Source: Sphingomonas sp. (GTDB taxonomy: Bacteria > Pseudomonadota > Alphaproteobacteria > Sphingomonadales > Sphingomonadaceae). Taken from it: DNA of 49,343 bases. The position numbers and the translations under genes are program-made. Below are positions 35,026 to 44,005 of the stretch, in pieces. The notes beneath the pieces are model-generated. The model was not told the origin of the DNA. It worked only from the letters and a program-made list of their open reading frames with translations, and did not search any database. The DNA is taken from NCBI RefSeq assembly GCF_025362505.1, contig NZ_JANYGG010000111.1:1-49343 (forward strand), given 5' to 3'. Within the stretch, counting starts at the first letter, position 1. Each line of letters starts with the position of its first letter.

Positions 35026-35586
35026 TCAGGCGGCGAGCATGTCGTCCATACACACCGTGTCCAGTTCGAGCACATGGGTGAAGCGGCCCATCGCCATCCA
35101 CGCCGCGATGCACAGCGTCAGGTCGACGATCTCATCGTCGCTGAACGCGGCGTGGAGGCGGACCCAATAGGCCTCGTCCGCGGCAAAGCCGTGGGGGTCT
35201 TGCGCCATCCGTTCGCTATGTTCGATCGCCAGCCGTTCGCGTTCGGAAAAGTCGGTCGCCTCACGCCAGCCCTCGACCGCCAAGTAGAATGCCTCATCGG
35301 GGGCCTCACCGCCGCGCGCGACGATCGATTGCGACACGTCGCCTCCGCCGGCGCCGATGAACTGGTCGACATGCCGCGCCGCGCGCATGCTCTGGCACAC
35401 CATGCAGCCATTGATCTGGGCGGTGCGAAACCGCGCCGCCTCGAGCACGCGCAGTGGCAGCCGCGACGATTGATAGACGGCGTTGGCAAACGCGCCCCCG
35501 GCCGCTCCGAGTGGCTGAGCGTACTGGCCAAGAACATAGCCGAACGGATTTCCCATCGCATTTTCAGGAACAGCGACTCGCGCCAT
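35026..35586 (-). CDS. Carboxymuconolactone decarboxylase/AhpD-like protein
   Basis: This 186-residue all-helical protein has the AhpD-type redox pair in INGCMVCQSMRAARH (C61, C64), here followed by His70 within the usual CxxC...H pattern. Such proteins are peroxidase partners or gamma-carboxymuconolactone decarboxylases; the CxxC favours the redox type. Start at 35586 follows AAGGAG; the frame upstream is not coding. It is divergent from the PQQ dehydrogenase across a 153-base gap. Confidence 0.85.
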   Translation of the reverse strand: MARVAVPENAMGNPFGYVLGQYAQPLGAAGGAFANAVYQSSRLPLRVLEAARFRTAQINGCMVCQSMRAARHVDQFIGAGGGDVSQSIVARGGEAPDEAFYLAVEGWREATDFSERERLAIEHSERMAQDPHGFAADEAYWVRLHAAFSDDEIVDLTLCIAAWMAMGRFTHVLELDTVCMDDMLAA

Positions 35587-35739
35587 ATTTATTCTCCTTG
35601 CCAATAAGAGTTTTGACAATAGCATAATAATAGAACCAGAGCATCATCTCGTTTCTGTGCAGTCGGCGTTCCTTTAAATAGCCGGCTCGTAATGCTGTAA
35701 CTTATATGACTGCTGCCATTACTCTGTCGAGGACTGATC

Positions 35740-37848
35740 ATGACTTCGCGTAGTACATCGTTCGCCCTCGCCGGGATCGGCCTTTTGCTTGCGGCCTGTA
35801 CCCAGTCCGGCGCTCCAGTCTCCACAGTGGCCAGCGACGACCAGGCCACCGACCGGGCCGACGGTCGCGATTGGCCAGGCTTCGGCCGTACCGAGGGCGA
35901 GCAGCATTTCAGCCCGCTGGGCGAGATCAACGCGTCGAACGTCGCGAAACTCGGCCTCGCCTGGTCGCTCGACCTGCCTCCCGGCAATTCGGCGACCGGC
36001 CCGATCGAGGTCGACGGCACGCTTTATTTTGCGCGCTTCTATTCCGAGGTGAACGCGGTCGACGCCGCCACCGGCAAGCCCTTGTGGAAATATGATCCCA
36101 AGGCACCGGAAGTGTCGGGCGTCCGCCTCCGGCAGGGCTGGGGCAGCCGCGGGATCGCCTACTTCAACGGCAAGATCTACACGGCAACTCAGGACGGCCG
36201 CCTGATCGCACTCGACGCAAAGACCGGCCAGCCGGTATGGACTACCCAGACGCTCGACCCCGGCGACTTGCGCTTCATCAGCGGGCCACCGCGCATCATG
36301 GATGGAAAGGTGCTGATCGGCAACGGCGGCGCCGACGTTGCCGCGATCCGCGGCTATATCACGGCCTATGACGCCGAAACGGGCAAGCAGGTGTGGCGTT
36401 TCTGGACAGTCCCCGGCGACCCCGCCAAGGGCTTCGAGAACGACGCGATGAGGATGGCCGCAAAGACCTGGGCAGGCGACTGGTGGACCAAGGGCGGCGG
36501 CGGCACCGTGTGGAATGCGATGAGCTATGATCGCGCGACTAACACCGTGTTCATCGGCACTGGCAACGGCAGCCCGTGGAACCGCAAGATCCGCTCGGAT
36601 GGCAAGGGTGACAATCTGTTCCTCTGCTCTATCGTCGCGCTCGACGCGAAGACCGGCGCCTACAAATGGCACTATCAGATCAACCCGGGCGAAAGCTGGG
36701 ATTATAACTCCGCGATGGACATGGCACTGGCCGACCTCACCATCGCCGGCCAGCCGCGCAAGGTCTTGATCACGGCGCCCAAGAATGGCTTCGTCTATGT
36801 CATCGACCGGCTCACCGGAAAGCTCATCTCGGCCAAGCCGTTCGTCCCGGTGACGTGGGCCAAGGGCATCGACATCGCCACTGGCCGCCCGATCGAGAAC
36901 CCCGGCATCCGCTACGAAAGCGGAGTTGCTACGATCTCGCCGGGCCCGATGGGCGCGCATAGCTGGTTGCCGATGGCGTTCAGCCGTCAGACGGGGCTGG
37001 TCTACATCCCGGCGATCGACCTCAAAGTGACCTATGACGACCGCGGCATCACCGCGCAGAACTGGAAGCGCAAGGGCGGCTTGGCGCTCGACTACGCCGT
37101 CAACCCGACGATCGCCTTCCCCAAGGGCAATGAGGACAGCGCGAGTTCGCTCGTCGCCTGGGACCCGGTCCGGCAACGCGAAGTATGGCGCGTCAAGACC
37201 CCGATACACTTCAACGGCGGCGTTCTGGCGACCGGCGGCACCCTCGTCTTCCAGGGGCAGATGGACTCGAAGTTCAACGCCTATGACGCGCGCAATGGCC
37301 ACTTGTTGTGGACCTTCGACGCCAAGGCTCCGGTGATCGCTCCGCCGATCAGCTACAGTGTCAACGGCAGGCAATATGTCACGGTGATCACCGGCAACGG
37401 CACCAGCGGTGGCTTTCTCGGCTCGGCGCTCGCCCGCTATGAGATCGATTATCGCACCCAGGCCCGGCGCGTGCTGACATTCGCCATCGGCGGCGGGGCG
37501 ACGCTGCCGGCCAAGATCCCCCATGTCGTCAAGGCGATCGACGATCCAGACTTTGTCTCGGATCCGACAACCGAGGCGCGCGGCAGCATGGTCTACGACA
37601 CGCGCTGTCTTGTCTGCCACGGTGGCGGGGTCGCCGCTGCGGGCACGGCCCCCGATCTGCGCATGTCGGGCGCGATCCTGTCGCAGCAGAGCCTCGACGC
37701 GATCGTTCACGACGGCGCTCTCGTCTCTCAGGGAATGCCGAAGTTCGACGAATTGACTGACCAGGAACGGTCTGATGTCCGCCAGTTCCTGCGCGCCGCC
37801 GCAAGCTCGCTGCGCAAGTCTCCGCCGACGCCCAAACCCGCCCCCTAG
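35740..37848 (+). CDS. PQQ-dependent quinohaemoprotein alcohol dehydrogenase, lipoprotein
   Basis: This 702-residue periplasmic enzyme oxidises an alcohol with PQQ and hands electrons to a C-terminal cytochrome c. It has a lipobox LLLAAC (Cys20), propeller repeats with Trp-docking motifs (DAATGKPLWKYDP, DAKTGQPVW, DAETGKQVWRF), GTGNGSPWNRKIRS and WDYNSAMDMALADL. The haem site CLVCH (623-627) has a likely axial Met666 in QGMPKF. The vicinal Cys-Cys pair normal in this family is absent: that stretch reads RQGWGSRG (131-138). It lies in the island but has no clear operator in its promoter. Confidence 0.92.
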   Translation: MTSRSTSFALAGIGLLLAACTQSGAPVSTVASDDQATDRADGRDWPGFGRTEGEQHFSPLGEINASNVAKLGLAWSLDLPPGNSATGPIEVDGTLYFARFYSEVNAVDAATGKPLWKYDPKAPEVSGVRLRQGWGSRGIAYFNGKIYTATQDGRLIALDAKTGQPVWTTQTLDPGDLRFISGPPRIMDGKVLIGNGGADVAAIRGYITAYDAETGKQVWRFWTVPGDPAKGFENDAMRMAAKTWAGDWWTKGGGGTVWNAMSYDRATNTVFIGTGNGSPWNRKIRSDGKGDNLFLCSIVALDAKTGAYKWHYQINPGESWDYNSAMDMALADLTIAGQPRKVLITAPKNGFVYVIDRLTGKLISAKPFVPVTWAKGIDIATGRPIENPGIRYESGVATISPGPMGAHSWLPMAFSRQTGLVYIPAIDLKVTYDDRGITAQNWKRKGGLALDYAVNPTIAFPKGNEDSASSLVAWDPVRQREVWRVKTPIHFNGGVLATGGTLVFQGQMDSKFNAYDARNGHLLWTFDAKAPVIAPPISYSVNGRQYVTVITGNGTSGGFLGSALARYEIDYRTQARRVLTFAIGGGATLPAKIPHVVKAIDDPDFVSDPTTEARGSMVYDTRCLVCHGGGVAAAGTAPDLRMSGAILSQQSLDAIVHDGALVSQGMPKFDELTDQERSDVRQFLRAAASSLRKSPPTPKPAP

Positions 37849-38378
37849 CCGAGCGTCCTGAGCGGCTCGCTGCCATCCCAGCCAACTGCGGCTTGCTTGA
37901 TCATGGCGAACATCTCGAGCATCGCCGGCTGCGGCTCAATGATCTCGACCATCGTCCCGGGCCACGCTTCATCGGTTTCGAGATAGGCGAAGCGCGACAG
38001 CGGCAGCTTGCCCTCGATCGCAACCCTGATGCCGGCTCCCCGCGCTGCCGCCATCTGCGCATCATAGTCGACCGCCCAGCTGCCCAGGTGATGCAGTCCG
38101 CTGCGCCCGGCGTCGAGAAAATCGCGATAGGGCGACGGATCGCTCCCCGGCACGATGACCTCGATCATCGTGTCGCCGCTATAGGCGAGCGCGGCATGGC
38201 TAAGGATGTCATAGGCCGTGGTCGCCTCGTCATGGCGCTTGAGCCATTCGAACGGCAGCGGAGTTGGGAACAGGAAGAAGGGCCCGACCCCGACGACTCG
38301 ACTCATGTGGTCGAGAAACGGCTCGAGCTCGGGGACGACGTAAGCCATTTGGAAGATCGGCCCGAACAAACGGCTCAT
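37845..38378 (-). CDS. VOC-superfamily (glyoxalase/methylmalonyl-CoA-epimerase-like) protein (1)
   Basis: This 177-residue protein has two beta-alpha-beta-beta-beta modules: FQMAYVVPELEPFLDHMSRV and GVGPFFLF in the first, HHLGSWAVDYDAQMAAARGAG and MVEIIEP in the second. These carry possible metal ligands (His, Glu). Start 38378 follows AGGAG; the frame upstream is not coding. Its stop shares CTAG with the stop of the PQQ dehydrogenase. It may be an isomerase, lyase or extradiol-type enzyme on a ring-cleavage intermediate. It is divergent from Rieske oxygenase 2 across operator site 4. Confidence 0.8.
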   Translation of the reverse strand: MSRLFGPIFQMAYVVPELEPFLDHMSRVVGVGPFFLFPTPLPFEWLKRHDEATTAYDILSHAALAYSGDTMIEVIVPGSDPSPYRDFLDAGRSGLHHLGSWAVDYDAQMAAARGAGIRVAIEGKLPLSRFAYLETDEAWPGTMVEIIEPQPAMLEMFAMIKQAAVGWDGSEPLRTLG

Positions 38379-38459
38379 CGCATCGCTCCTTCTGCTGGTC
38401 CCGCCTGGCGGGGAATCATCGCAAGTAATTATCATGGCCGCGAAAAGCCCACTTGTAAA

Positions 38460-38473
38460 ACAAGCATGATTGT
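38460..38473 (-). promoter_or_regulatory. Operator site 4, ACAATCATGCTTGT (minus strand)
   Basis: The plus strand reads ACAAGCATGATTGT. Twelve of the 14 bases are self-complementary, so it is the most symmetric copy of the motif. It is flanked by GTAAA and CTTTTT and sits between the VOC gene (82 bases) and Rieske oxygenase 2 (58 bases). Confidence 0.6.
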
Positions 38474-38531
38474 CTTTTTATCGGTTCCAGCAAAGCCCCG
38501 AAGCTGCTATGGAAGAATCAGGAGACGAGCG

Positions 38532-39878
38532 ATGGATTATCCGAACCTGCTGTGGGACATTCATGCTGGCGAGGAGCATCCGTTCAACGCCCACGCGCCG
38601 CAGATCGACAATGGCACTGGCCGCTGCAGCCCCGACCGCTATCACGACCGCGATTTCGCTGCCGCCGAATGGGATAAGGTGTTCGCCAAGAGCTGGCTGC
38701 TGGCCTGCCCGGTGTCCGACGTTCGCGAGGCCGGCGACTTCGCCACGTTCGACATCGGCACCGAAAGCTTCATCATCGTTCGCGGTGATGACGGCGACGT
38801 CCATGCCCATTATAATGTCTGCCCCCATCGCGGCTCGCGGCTCGTCGCCAGCGACACCGGCTCGCTCGCGCAGTTCAGCTGCCCGTTCCACAGCTGGAAA
38901 TTCAACCTCGAAGGCGAGAGCATCGCCGTCACCGACCCCGAGACGTTCCGCCCCGAAGTGCTGTGCCACGACCGAAACCTGACCTCGCTGCGGTGCGAGG
39001 TCGCCGCCGGCCTCGTGTTCGTCTCGATGGACCCCGCCATCCAGCCGCTGAAGCAATGGCTCGCGCCGATCCTGCCACAGCTCGAGCTCTATCAGATCGA
39101 TCGGATGCACGTCATCCAGCACCGCAAGTCCGATTGGGGCGCCAACTGGAAAGGAGGGGTCGACGCATTCGCCGAAACCTATCACCTCCATGCGATCCAC
39201 CCCCAGACCCAGTGCCTGATGGACGATCGTACCCAGATCGACCTGTGGCCGGGCGGGTTTAGCCGCCAGTTCGTGCCATTCGCCCAACCCTCGCCGCGCT
39301 TCGGCGACCAGGACAGCATCAATCCCGGAATCGCGATGATGCTCAAGGACGCCGGGATCGATCCGGCCGTCTTTTCGGGCTCGGCGAAGGACAGCCGCGC
39401 GGCGATCCAGCAAGCCAAGCGCGCTCGCTCGGTCCAGTACAACCTCGGCTACGACCGCTTCAGTGACACACAACTGAGCGACTCGACGATCTATTCGGTG
39501 TTTCCCAACGCCCAGATCGGCTGTCATCCCGAAGCGGTCTTCCTCCACCGCTTCCTCCCCAATGCTGACGACCCGAACCAGTTCACTTATGACACCATCA
39601 TCCTTTATTCGCATGTCGAGGCTCCGGGCTATGCACCCCCTGCGTGGATGGGGCTGAGCACCGAGCTCGATGTGACCGGCGACACTCGTCCCGACGTCGT
39701 GCACACCGGGCTCGGCGAGCCGCCGGGCTTGGGTGAAGTACTCGATCAGGACTCGGACTTGTTGCCGATCGTCCAGGCTGGCGCCCGCTCGCGCGGCTTC
39801 CGCGGTCCTTTGTGGAGCGAGCAGGAAGCCCGGCTTCGCCATTTCCACGCCGAGCTCGACCGGATGATGGCGAACTGA
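38532..39878 (+). CDS. Rieske non-haem iron oxygenase, alpha subunit (2)
   Basis: This 448-residue oxygenase has Cys97/His99 (CPHRGS) and Cys117/His120 (CPFHSW), and the iron site ETYHLHAIHP (H218, H223). GGAGA lies 9 bases before the ATG. The frame extends far upstream but that part lies antisense to the VOC gene. It is only moderately similar to the oxygenase at 24646 and lacks a beta subunit, so it may be a separate monooxygenase or demethylase. A MaoC-like gene follows after 7 bases. Confidence 0.93.
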   Translation: MDYPNLLWDIHAGEEHPFNAHAPQIDNGTGRCSPDRYHDRDFAAAEWDKVFAKSWLLACPVSDVREAGDFATFDIGTESFIIVRGDDGDVHAHYNVCPHRGSRLVASDTGSLAQFSCPFHSWKFNLEGESIAVTDPETFRPEVLCHDRNLTSLRCEVAAGLVFVSMDPAIQPLKQWLAPILPQLELYQIDRMHVIQHRKSDWGANWKGGVDAFAETYHLHAIHPQTQCLMDDRTQIDLWPGGFSRQFVPFAQPSPRFGDQDSINPGIAMMLKDAGIDPAVFSGSAKDSRAAIQQAKRARSVQYNLGYDRFSDTQLSDSTIYSVFPNAQIGCHPEAVFLHRFLPNADDPNQFTYDTIILYSHVEAPGYAPPAWMGLSTELDVTGDTRPDVVHTGLGEPPGLGEVLDQDSDLLPIVQAGARSRGFRGPLWSEQEARLRHFHAELDRMMAN

Positions 39879-39885
39879 CCGGCGG

Positions 39886-40380
39886 ATGGGCGATCCGGCA
39901 CTCGCGCTCCCCCACCGCGCGTTCGAGGATCTCGCGGTCGGTGAGAAGCGCCGTTCGCGTGACAAGCATGTCGAGCTTGGCGAGGTGCTCGACTTCGCGC
40001 GCGCCTATGATCCACAATGGTTTCACGTCGATCCCGAACTGGCCAGGCAATCGGCGTTCGGCGGGGTCGTGGCGAGCGGAATTCACGTCATGGCGATGTG
40101 GCGAATCCTCGATCACGAGATCAACGGCGATATCGACTTCGTGTGCGGCATCGGCTGGGACGAGCTTCGCCTCAAGCACGCCGTGCGGCCCGGCGACACG
40201 ATCCACGTGACGTCGGAAATCATCGATCTTCGTCCCTCGAATAGCAACACCGCCCGCGGCACCGCGATTACCCGCTATGCGGTCATCAACCAGCGCGGCG
40301 AGGACGCGGTCACCTTCACCAGCATCAACCTCGTCTACACCCGCGGCGGACGCGACCGATCGGCAGACTCGATCCGGTAG
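39886..40380 (+). CDS. MaoC-like acyl-CoA hydratase (hot-dog fold)
   Basis: This 164-residue hydratase adds water to an enoyl-CoA. The hydratase dyad is visible in AYDPQWFHVDP (Asp42, His47), followed by FGGVVASGIHVMAM, the usual MaoC helix. VRPGDTIHVTSEI is typical of the C-terminal half. It is probably cotranscribed with Rieske oxygenase 2. Its last 46 bases overlap the convergent GST-like gene. Confidence 0.88.
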   Translation: MGDPALALPHRAFEDLAVGEKRRSRDKHVELGEVLDFARAYDPQWFHVDPELARQSAFGGVVASGIHVMAMWRILDHEINGDIDFVCGIGWDELRLKHAVRPGDTIHVTSEIIDLRPSNSNTARGTAITRYAVINQRGEDAVTFTSINLVYTRGGRDRSADSIR

Positions 40381-41246
40381 CCGATCCGCGGGAAATGTAA
40401 GGCGACGACCCCGGCGCGATTATCGCGGCGGCGGATGATGATCTCGTCGTCGCTTGCGGCAATCAGCTTCCCTTCCGCCGCTGTCTGGGGATGCGCGACC
40501 GGGAAGACGCGCACTGTGTCTCCGCCGGCGTCATCGGTAAGGCCCACCGACCGGGCCTCCGCGATTGCTTCCTCAGCCGTCATTTCCGATCGCTCCCCCG
40601 TCCCGAATGCCGCCATCCGCTCGCACCACCGCGCAATCGCCGGTTTTCCCGCCAGGATTGACGGCCCGCTCGCAACATGGCCGCCCAGCATCCACAAGGG
40701 AAAGTAAGCGCCGATGTCGGCCCACTCGGGCTCCTCGCCGAGAAGGAATGCACGCCCGTCGCCGAGCTGGGCTTCGATCAGCGCCGCATGAGCCGCGAGT
40801 TGCGCGCGGAAATGATCGGCGTCGTGGGCAAAGCTGTCAAAGTCGAGGTCGGTGAAATAGGCCGACCGCTCGGTCAGCAATCCGTCGGGCATCGCCGCCG
40901 CATTTTCGTGCATCGCCAGTGCCGCGCCGGGCGGGAACACCGCCTCGTCGCTCCAATGCTGCAGTCCGAAATTGACCAGCGGCCCCGAGCGAAGCAGTGG
41001 CGGGTCGGGAAAGCGTCGCTCGATCTCGGCAATGATCAGCCGCGAATCGCAATAGATGTCGGCCCCGACCTGAAGCACCGGTGTCCCGCGATAGCCTCCG
41101 GTCAACGCCAGCAGATCGGGCTTGGGCATGGCCATCGGGATTTGCACCGAGCGCCACGCCAGCCGTTTGATCCCGAATGCCAGCCTGGCCTTCTCCGCGA
41201 ACGGCGATGGATCATGATGGTGAAGAATGGGGGTCGCGAGGTTCAT
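40335..41246 (-). CDS. Glutathione S-transferase-like protein with a C-terminal extension
   Basis: This 303-residue protein has an N-terminal thioredoxin-like domain (LHHHDPSPFAEKARLAFGIK, RGTPVLQVGADIYCDSRLII) with a helical GST C-domain (about 95-215). A further ~80-residue beta-rich tail (RVFPVAHPQTAAEGKLIAAS, DDEIIIRRRDNRAGVVALHF) is not part of a normal GST. It may be a beta-etherase, isomerase or a redox carrier. It is last in the Rieske 3-ACAD-ferredoxin operon, overlapping the ferredoxin by 4 bases. Confidence 0.8.
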   Translation of the reverse strand: MNLATPILHHHDPSPFAEKARLAFGIKRLAWRSVQIPMAMPKPDLLALTGGYRGTPVLQVGADIYCDSRLIIAEIERRFPDPPLLRSGPLVNFGLQHWSDEAVFPPGAALAMHENAAAMPDGLLTERSAYFTDLDFDSFAHDADHFRAQLAAHAALIEAQLGDGRAFLLGEEPEWADIGAYFPLWMLGGHVASGPSILAGKPAIARWCERMAAFGTGERSEMTAEEAIAEARSVGLTDDAGGDTVRVFPVAHPQTAAEGKLIAASDDEIIIRRRDNRAGVVALHFPRIGYRIESADRSRPPRV

Positions 41247-41554
41247 TCGCCGAACTCGGCATAGAGCACATCGTCCTCGATGCTCGCCGCGAACACTCCG
41301 ATCGGCTTGCTCGTCAGCGTCCCGCTCGGCGACCCGTCGCGAAGGTCGAAGCGCACGCCGTGCAACGGGCAGAAGATGAAGGGTCCCTTGATCTTGCCGC
41401 CCGCCAGCGGCGTGAATTGGTGGCTGCAGCGATTCTCGATCACGAACGTTCCCGCACTCGACCGGCAGACGAGCAGCGAACGCCCTGCGACCTCGACTGG
41501 AGTCCCTCCGTTCGTTGCCAACTCATCGAGCGCGGCGATGCGGACCCGCGCCAT
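41243..41554 (-). CDS. Rieske [2Fe-2S] ferredoxin
   Basis: This 103-residue electron carrier has Cys43/His45 (CSHQFTPL) and Cys62/His65 (CPLHGVRFD). It would deliver electrons to one or more of the three Rieske oxygenases. The frame upstream to 41644 lies inside the acyl-CoA dehydrogenase end, and MARVRIAALDEL at 41554 is the natural start, 2 bases after the previous stop. No ferredoxin reductase lies in the window. Confidence 0.92.
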   Translation of the reverse strand: MARVRIAALDELATNGGTPVEVAGRSLLVCRSSAGTFVIENRCSHQFTPLAGGKIKGPFIFCPLHGVRFDLRDGSPSGTLTSKPIGVFAASIEDDVLYAEFGE

Positions 41555-41556
41555 GC

Positions 41557-42717
41557 CTAGCGTCGCTGGTCGAAGCGGCGGCCGAGCATGGCGCTTGCGA
41601 TATTGGTCTTCTGGATGTCGATCGCTCCGCCTGCGATTCCCCATCCCCAGCTGTCGCGCAGTCGCCGCTCCATCGGGAATTCCTTTGAATAACCATAGGC
41701 GCCCATCAGCTGCAGCGCGTCACCGGTTACTTCGCGCGCAATGGTGTTGCTGAAGCATTTGCCGATCGAGCTTTCGAGCACCGACGGCAGCCCGTCCTCG
41801 GCATTGGCCGCGGCCCGCCAGATCAGCAGCCGTGCCGCATCGACCTTCATCTGCATCTCGGCGAGCTTGATCTGGACCGCCTGGAAATCGGCGATCGGCT
41901 TGCCGAACTGCTTTCGCTGCAAGACATACTCCTTGACGTCGTCGAGCGCGCCCGACGCCTGGCCGAGCGCCATCGTCGCATTGCCGCAGCGCTCCAGGTC
42001 GAACGCCTCCATCAGTTTGCGGAAGCCCCCGGCGGGGACCACGATATTGCCGACCGGCACTTCGCAATCGTCGAAGTTGAGATCCGACGAAGGGATGCCG
42101 CGAAAGCCCATCAGGCTCTCGTTGGGGCCGAACGACAATCCCGGCGCGCCTTTTTCGACCAGTACCGCGCCGATCGACCGGGCGCCGGGCTCGTCGGAAA
42201 GGCGGCAATAGACGAGATAGGCATCGCTGTGCCCCCCGCCCGAGCACCAGCGCTTGGTGCCGTTGAGCACGATCTTGTCGCCGCGCACGACGCCCTTGGT
42301 CTTGAGGTCGGTCAGCGCAGAGCCGGCGTCGGGCTCCGACATGGATACCGCGATCACCATCTCGCCGCGACAGACCATCGGCACCACCCGATCGCGTAAC
42401 GCCGTGGGCGCGAAATACTCGATGGCGCGCACCGGTCCGACCGAGGATTCGAAGATCGGGAAAGCCACCGCCGAGGAGATTTTGGCAAATTCCTCGAGCA
42501 CGACCAGCGCTTCGATATTTCCCGCGCCAAGTCCGCCAAGCGCGGTCGGCACGTTGATCCCGAGGAACCCCATCTCGGCATAGCGCAAAACCAGTTCATG
42601 GCTCGGCGGCTTGTTGTCGCGCTCCAATTCGGCGGCGATCGCCGGCAGTTCAGCGCGGGCGAAGTCGCGCGCGGTGGCCTGCAGTTGGCGTTGCTCGTCG
42701 GTCAGTCGAAAATTCAA
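41557..42717 (-). CDS. Acyl-CoA dehydrogenase, isovaleryl-type active site
   Basis: This 386-residue flavoenzyme desaturates an acyl-CoA. MSEPDAGSALTDLKT (126-140), GTKRWCSGG and RKQFGKPIADFQAVQ are standard. The late catalytic Glu of the usual YEGT loop is missing (GIAGGAIDIQKTNIA). However, FDLERCGNA places Glu242 where isovaleryl- and long-chain-type enzymes carry their base, so it is probably active. The start is a TTG at 42717, as no ATG fits. It is second in a leftward operon after Rieske 3. Confidence 0.9.
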   Translation of the reverse strand: MNFRLTDEQRQLQATARDFARAELPAIAAELERDNKPPSHELVLRYAEMGFLGINVPTALGGLGAGNIEALVVLEEFAKISSAVAFPIFESSVGPVRAIEYFAPTALRDRVVPMVCRGEMVIAVSMSEPDAGSALTDLKTKGVVRGDKIVLNGTKRWCSGGGHSDAYLVYCRLSDEPGARSIGAVLVEKGAPGLSFGPNESLMGFRGIPSSDLNFDDCEVPVGNIVVPAGGFRKLMEAFDLERCGNATMALGQASGALDDVKEYVLQRKQFGKPIADFQAVQIKLAEMQMKVDAARLLIWRAAANAEDGLPSVLESSIGKCFSNTIAREVTGDALQLMGAYGYSKEFPMERRLRDSWGWGIAGGAIDIQKTNIASAMLGRRFDQRR

Positions 42718-42742
42718 TGCTCGTCCCTTTTCGCTCGTGCCG

Positions 42743-43960
42743 TCACGCCTCGACGACATCACCCAGCACTTGCGCCACCCGGGCGTCGGGCGGAACCTGG
42801 TTGAGGCCAATCCGCCGGTCGAGTTCCTCGTGCCAATGATAGATCCGCCGCTCCTGGTAATTGAGCGGCATGCCGCGAAACCCCCTGCTTTCGAGCGACT
42901 CCTGGATCTGCGGTGCGAACTGCAAATCCTCGTAGAGGATGCGCTCCCAATTCGCGATCCGCGTGTCCCACAGCGGGTTGGACGCGGCCGGGTCATAATC
43001 GGGTCCGATCCAGGTCGACACCACGCGGCAGCTTCGGTCGGTCACCGGCCAGAACTGGAGCAGCGGCACCCCACTGTCCGACGGCGGCATCACGAAATTG
43101 GGGTAGATCAGATAGCTGACATTGTTGTTTGCCGGCACCTCGGTCACGGTCGCGATCTTGGGCATCCCGATCGTCCCCGGGTCCTGCCATTCGGGCCGGC
43201 TGTTGGGCGTGATCATCCGGCTATGCCCGTTGGGCCACAGCGTGATCACCATCCCGCGATGATCGAGGAAGCGGGCGACCGTCTTCTGGTGGATCGACTG
43301 GACGTGATAGACTTCGAGGAAGGCGTCGAGCAGCACCTTCACGTTGCATTCGACCTCATAGCTGCGCGAATCGACCAGCCGCAGCGTGCCAAACTGATAT
43401 TGTTCGAATTCCTTCGCCATCGGCGCGACGTGCTGGGCCAGCGGTTCAGCCTCGGGGTCCTCGTTGATGAAGATGAGGTTGCCGATGCTTTCGCAGCGCA
43501 CCGCAACGAGCGACCGGCAGCTGAAATCGAGATCAACGAAATCGCGCCTGTCGCGCACCGCGACCAGCTTGCCCTCGAGCGTGTAACTCCAGCCATGATA
43601 GGGGCAGACGAACCCCCGCGATTCTCCGCTCATCTCGGCGACGAGCGGCGCGCCGCGGTGCTGGCAGGTGTTGTAGAAGGCGCGAATGTCGCCCTCGAGA
43701 CCGCGCACGACGAGGATCGGCGCGCCCGGATCGCGCGTCAGGAACCAGCTGCCCGGTTCCGGGAGCTGATCGGAGTGCCCCGCATATAGCCACGCCCGCC
43801 GCCACATCCGCTCACGCTCAAGCTCGAGGAATTCGGGGTTGGTATAGCGCACGCCAGGGATGTCGGGCAGGCTCGGGAAATTCTCGGGCGGAGCCTTGCG
43901 GCCACGCTCGTAATCCATTGCTTGCTTGAACCCTTCAGCCGTCGCGGCATCCATCGTCAT
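42743..43960 (-). CDS. Rieske non-haem iron oxygenase, alpha subunit (3)
   Basis: This 405-residue oxygenase has Cys99/His101 (CQHRGA) and Cys119/His122 (CPYHGWSY), and the iron histidines in EVYHVQSIHQK (H219, H224). It is the most canonical of the three, close in outline to vanillate- or carnitine-type single-component oxygenases. It starts at the ATG 43960 (a second in-frame ATG at 43954). It is first in an operon with the acyl-CoA dehydrogenase, Rieske ferredoxin and GST, so the ferredoxin is most likely its partner. Confidence 0.93.
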   Translation of the reverse strand: MTMDAATAEGFKQAMDYERGRKAPPENFPSLPDIPGVRYTNPEFLELERERMWRRAWLYAGHSDQLPEPGSWFLTRDPGAPILVVRGLEGDIRAFYNTCQHRGAPLVAEMSGESRGFVCPYHGWSYTLEGKLVAVRDRRDFVDLDFSCRSLVAVRCESIGNLIFINEDPEAEPLAQHVAPMAKEFEQYQFGTLRLVDSRSYEVECNVKVLLDAFLEVYHVQSIHQKTVARFLDHRGMVITLWPNGHSRMITPNSRPEWQDPGTIGMPKIATVTEVPANNNVSYLIYPNFVMPPSDSGVPLLQFWPVTDRSCRVVSTWIGPDYDPAASNPLWDTRIANWERILYEDLQFAPQIQESLESRGFRGMPLNYQERRIYHWHEELDRRIGLNQVPPDARVAQVLGDVVEA

Positions 43961-44005
43961 TACCTTGGTTGCACTGGGTTGCGCCTAGCACAGCTTGTGA
44001 TAAAA

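Noticed and set aside
35610-35630. TTGACAATAGCATAATAA as a seventh operator copy in the AhpD/PQQ intergenic region
   Set aside because: It shares only ACAAT with the motif and lacks the TGT arm and spacing; it may be part of a promoter instead.
35719-37710. 663-codon open frame on the minus strand
   Set aside because: Antisense to the PQQ dehydrogenase, with no family features.
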